NCBI GenBank assembly: GCA_026261815.1
Contig: JAMPIT010000884.1
Location: 14,960,210 to 15,024,209 of the forward strand
From: Monarcha castaneiventris obscurior
Taxonomy: Eukaryota > Chordata > Aves > Passeriformes > Monarchidae
DNA: 64,000 nt
Direction: 5' to 3'
In this document: piece by piece, positions 62,633 to 64,000 of the stretch
Layout: every line of letters begins with the position of its first letter
Position numbering within the stretch: the first letter of the stretch is position 1
Notes under the pieces: model-generated
Told to the model about the DNA's origin: nothing
Seen by the model: only the letters and a program-made list of their open reading frames with translations
Databases searched by the model: none
Made by a program: the position numbers and the translations under genes

Positions 62633-64000
62633 CTGGGGATAAAAGCATGTGGAAATGATCAAAGTTGCCTGAGAGATATTTTCAAGTATGGCTGTAATTT
62701 CCACTTCTGGATTAATTTCCAATCTTATAATTAGTCGTAGCACTCAAGAACTTAAGTTTTGTAAGTTCAATAAATTACATGACTGGAGGTAATTAACAAT
62801 GCTGTGCAGTTTCAGACTTTACCTAATAGCTATTAATGTCTGTTCTCTCAAAACTACAAATGTGAGCAGTGTAGCAAATACCCATGAATACAGCAGGAGT
62901 AGAAAATGCTATGATAGTAAAGATTGATTTTAAAACAGCTTTTCCAGCAGTAAATATGGTAGCACATTGAATCAGTACTCAGAGATAGTTATGTTCTCCT
63001 GTGCACCTGGTCAGCAAAAACCTCCCACTCTTCCTGGTAAAATTCAGCAGAGCTCCCACAAAAGTTTAAACACAGGGAGACTAAAAGAGCTAGAAATTAA
63101 TGAAGCACTGCTGTCAGAAGTTGGCCTCTTGGGGACGTTTAAGATTGTCCCAGCGTGGGGAGAAAAGCAGCTCTTACAGTGCACAGTCACCATTTCTGGA
63201 TTGGGAATTTAAAAAACAAAGTCGCAAAATAAACAAACAGGATGCTTTGCAAGAGAGTCCTTTTCACAAACTGTACTCAATCTTCAAATACATAATCAAA
63301 AAGTTCTTTGACAGAAGGGTAAAATACAGCTTTAAATAGGTGCTGCTGAAACAGTCCAGGCTATAAAGACTCATTTTTTTCAGCAATATGAGACTTTTTT
63401 TCCCCTCAGACCTGGAAGCATTGAGCAGGGTTTGCTGGCTGTGGTAGGGCCCACATCCAACTGATGCCATCGGCACACCAGGGTGTCCAGGGCTGGAATT
63501 GCTGGCATGGCCTTCTGAGACATGCTGCACACATTAGCAGACAACTGGCTAATGCACTTAGCAAGTCCCTTTATAGGCACCAGGCTTCACCTTGTTTCTT
63601 GCTGTGTACCAAAGGTGTGAATTAATCAGTACTAGCATGCAGTCTAACATGTTTTATTGATCAATTGATGATGCTCCAGAAACCTACATCAAGTCAAGGC
63701 TCAAAAAGGAAACACAAAGGACCTGTGCTATTTTTTTGTGCATTTAATAACCCTGCTCATGTTAGATCCAAACGAAATCTCTTTTTGTGGAGCAAGTCTT
63801 TCCTGAAGCTTTTGAAAACCCAGAGAAAGCAGCTTTCTTGTTCTTCTAGTTTCGGTAACAAGAGGAAAAAGTTTTCCCTACCTTTGAGATACGCCACCAA
63901 AAGTGTCAAAATAAAATCAACAAAATGTACATTTAGGTTGGATTCCACGAAAAGAAATTACATCCTCACAGCTGTTGTTCCCTGGCACTGCAGCTCCAGC
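62633..64000 (-). other. DERA: start of the next upstream DERA intron (partial)
   Basis: Sequence upstream of the CCCCAG acceptor at 62633. The preceding exon should encode the region with the catalytic aspartate and end in VLTGQW-like residues. I looked for it on the minus strand to the window edge and did not find it, so it lies outside. No repeat family was recognised. Confidence 0.85.

Noticed and set aside
1..64000. CRISPR arrays, bacterial operons, insertion sequences or phage genes
   Set aside because: None seen; long AT-rich non-coding DNA, spliced exons and CR1/LTR relics show vertebrate chromosomal DNA.

Overview
This is vertebrate nuclear DNA, most likely from a songbird (passerine). 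It is AT-rich and CpG-poor, genes are sparse, and introns are long with GT-AG borders. The interspersed repeats are avian: five truncated CR1 LINE 3' ends, a tRNA-Ile-derived SINE of the type described from zebra finch, and a 908-bp solo LTR of a family I associate with passerines. The species cannot be read from the sequence.

One protein-coding gene is recognisable: DERA (2-deoxyribose-5-phosphate aldolase) on the minus strand. Four coding exons lie at 62632-62504, 42057-41945, 38466-38317 and 36899-36843. They join in frame and encode about the last 148 residues, ending at the stop codon at 36845-36843. They carry both catalytic lysines of the aldolase. The 36-residue spacing between the lysines and the distance to the stop match human numbering (K218, K254, 318 residues). 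The N-terminal half and promoter lie beyond the right edge.

Layout. 1-36200: intergenic DNA downstream of DERA, with four CR1 fragments, a 14-copy pentanucleotide repeat grown from a CR1 tail, several short inverted repeats and CpG clusters that could be regulatory. No exon was recognised. 36200-36842: probable DERA 3' UTR with two candidate poly(A) signals; an old imperfect palindrome of MITE type sits at its far end. 36843-62632: DERA exons and three complete introns of 1.4, 3.5 and 20.4 kb. The 20.4-kb intron holds the SINE, an ancient MIR-like relic, the solo LTR with a 5-bp target-site duplication (antisense to DERA), the longest CR1 fragment and a 24-base T tract. 62633-64000: part of the next upstream DERA intron.

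I found no operon, CRISPR array, intact mobile element, functional RNA gene or new multi-gene system. The open frames up to 173 codons outside DERA look like chance. The items most worth following are the apparent absence of SLC15A5 exons next to DERA, an 80-bp cluster of nine CpGs at 17.57-17.65 kb, a 12-bp-arm hairpin at 15.4 kb, and the palindrome at the end of the DERA 3' UTR.
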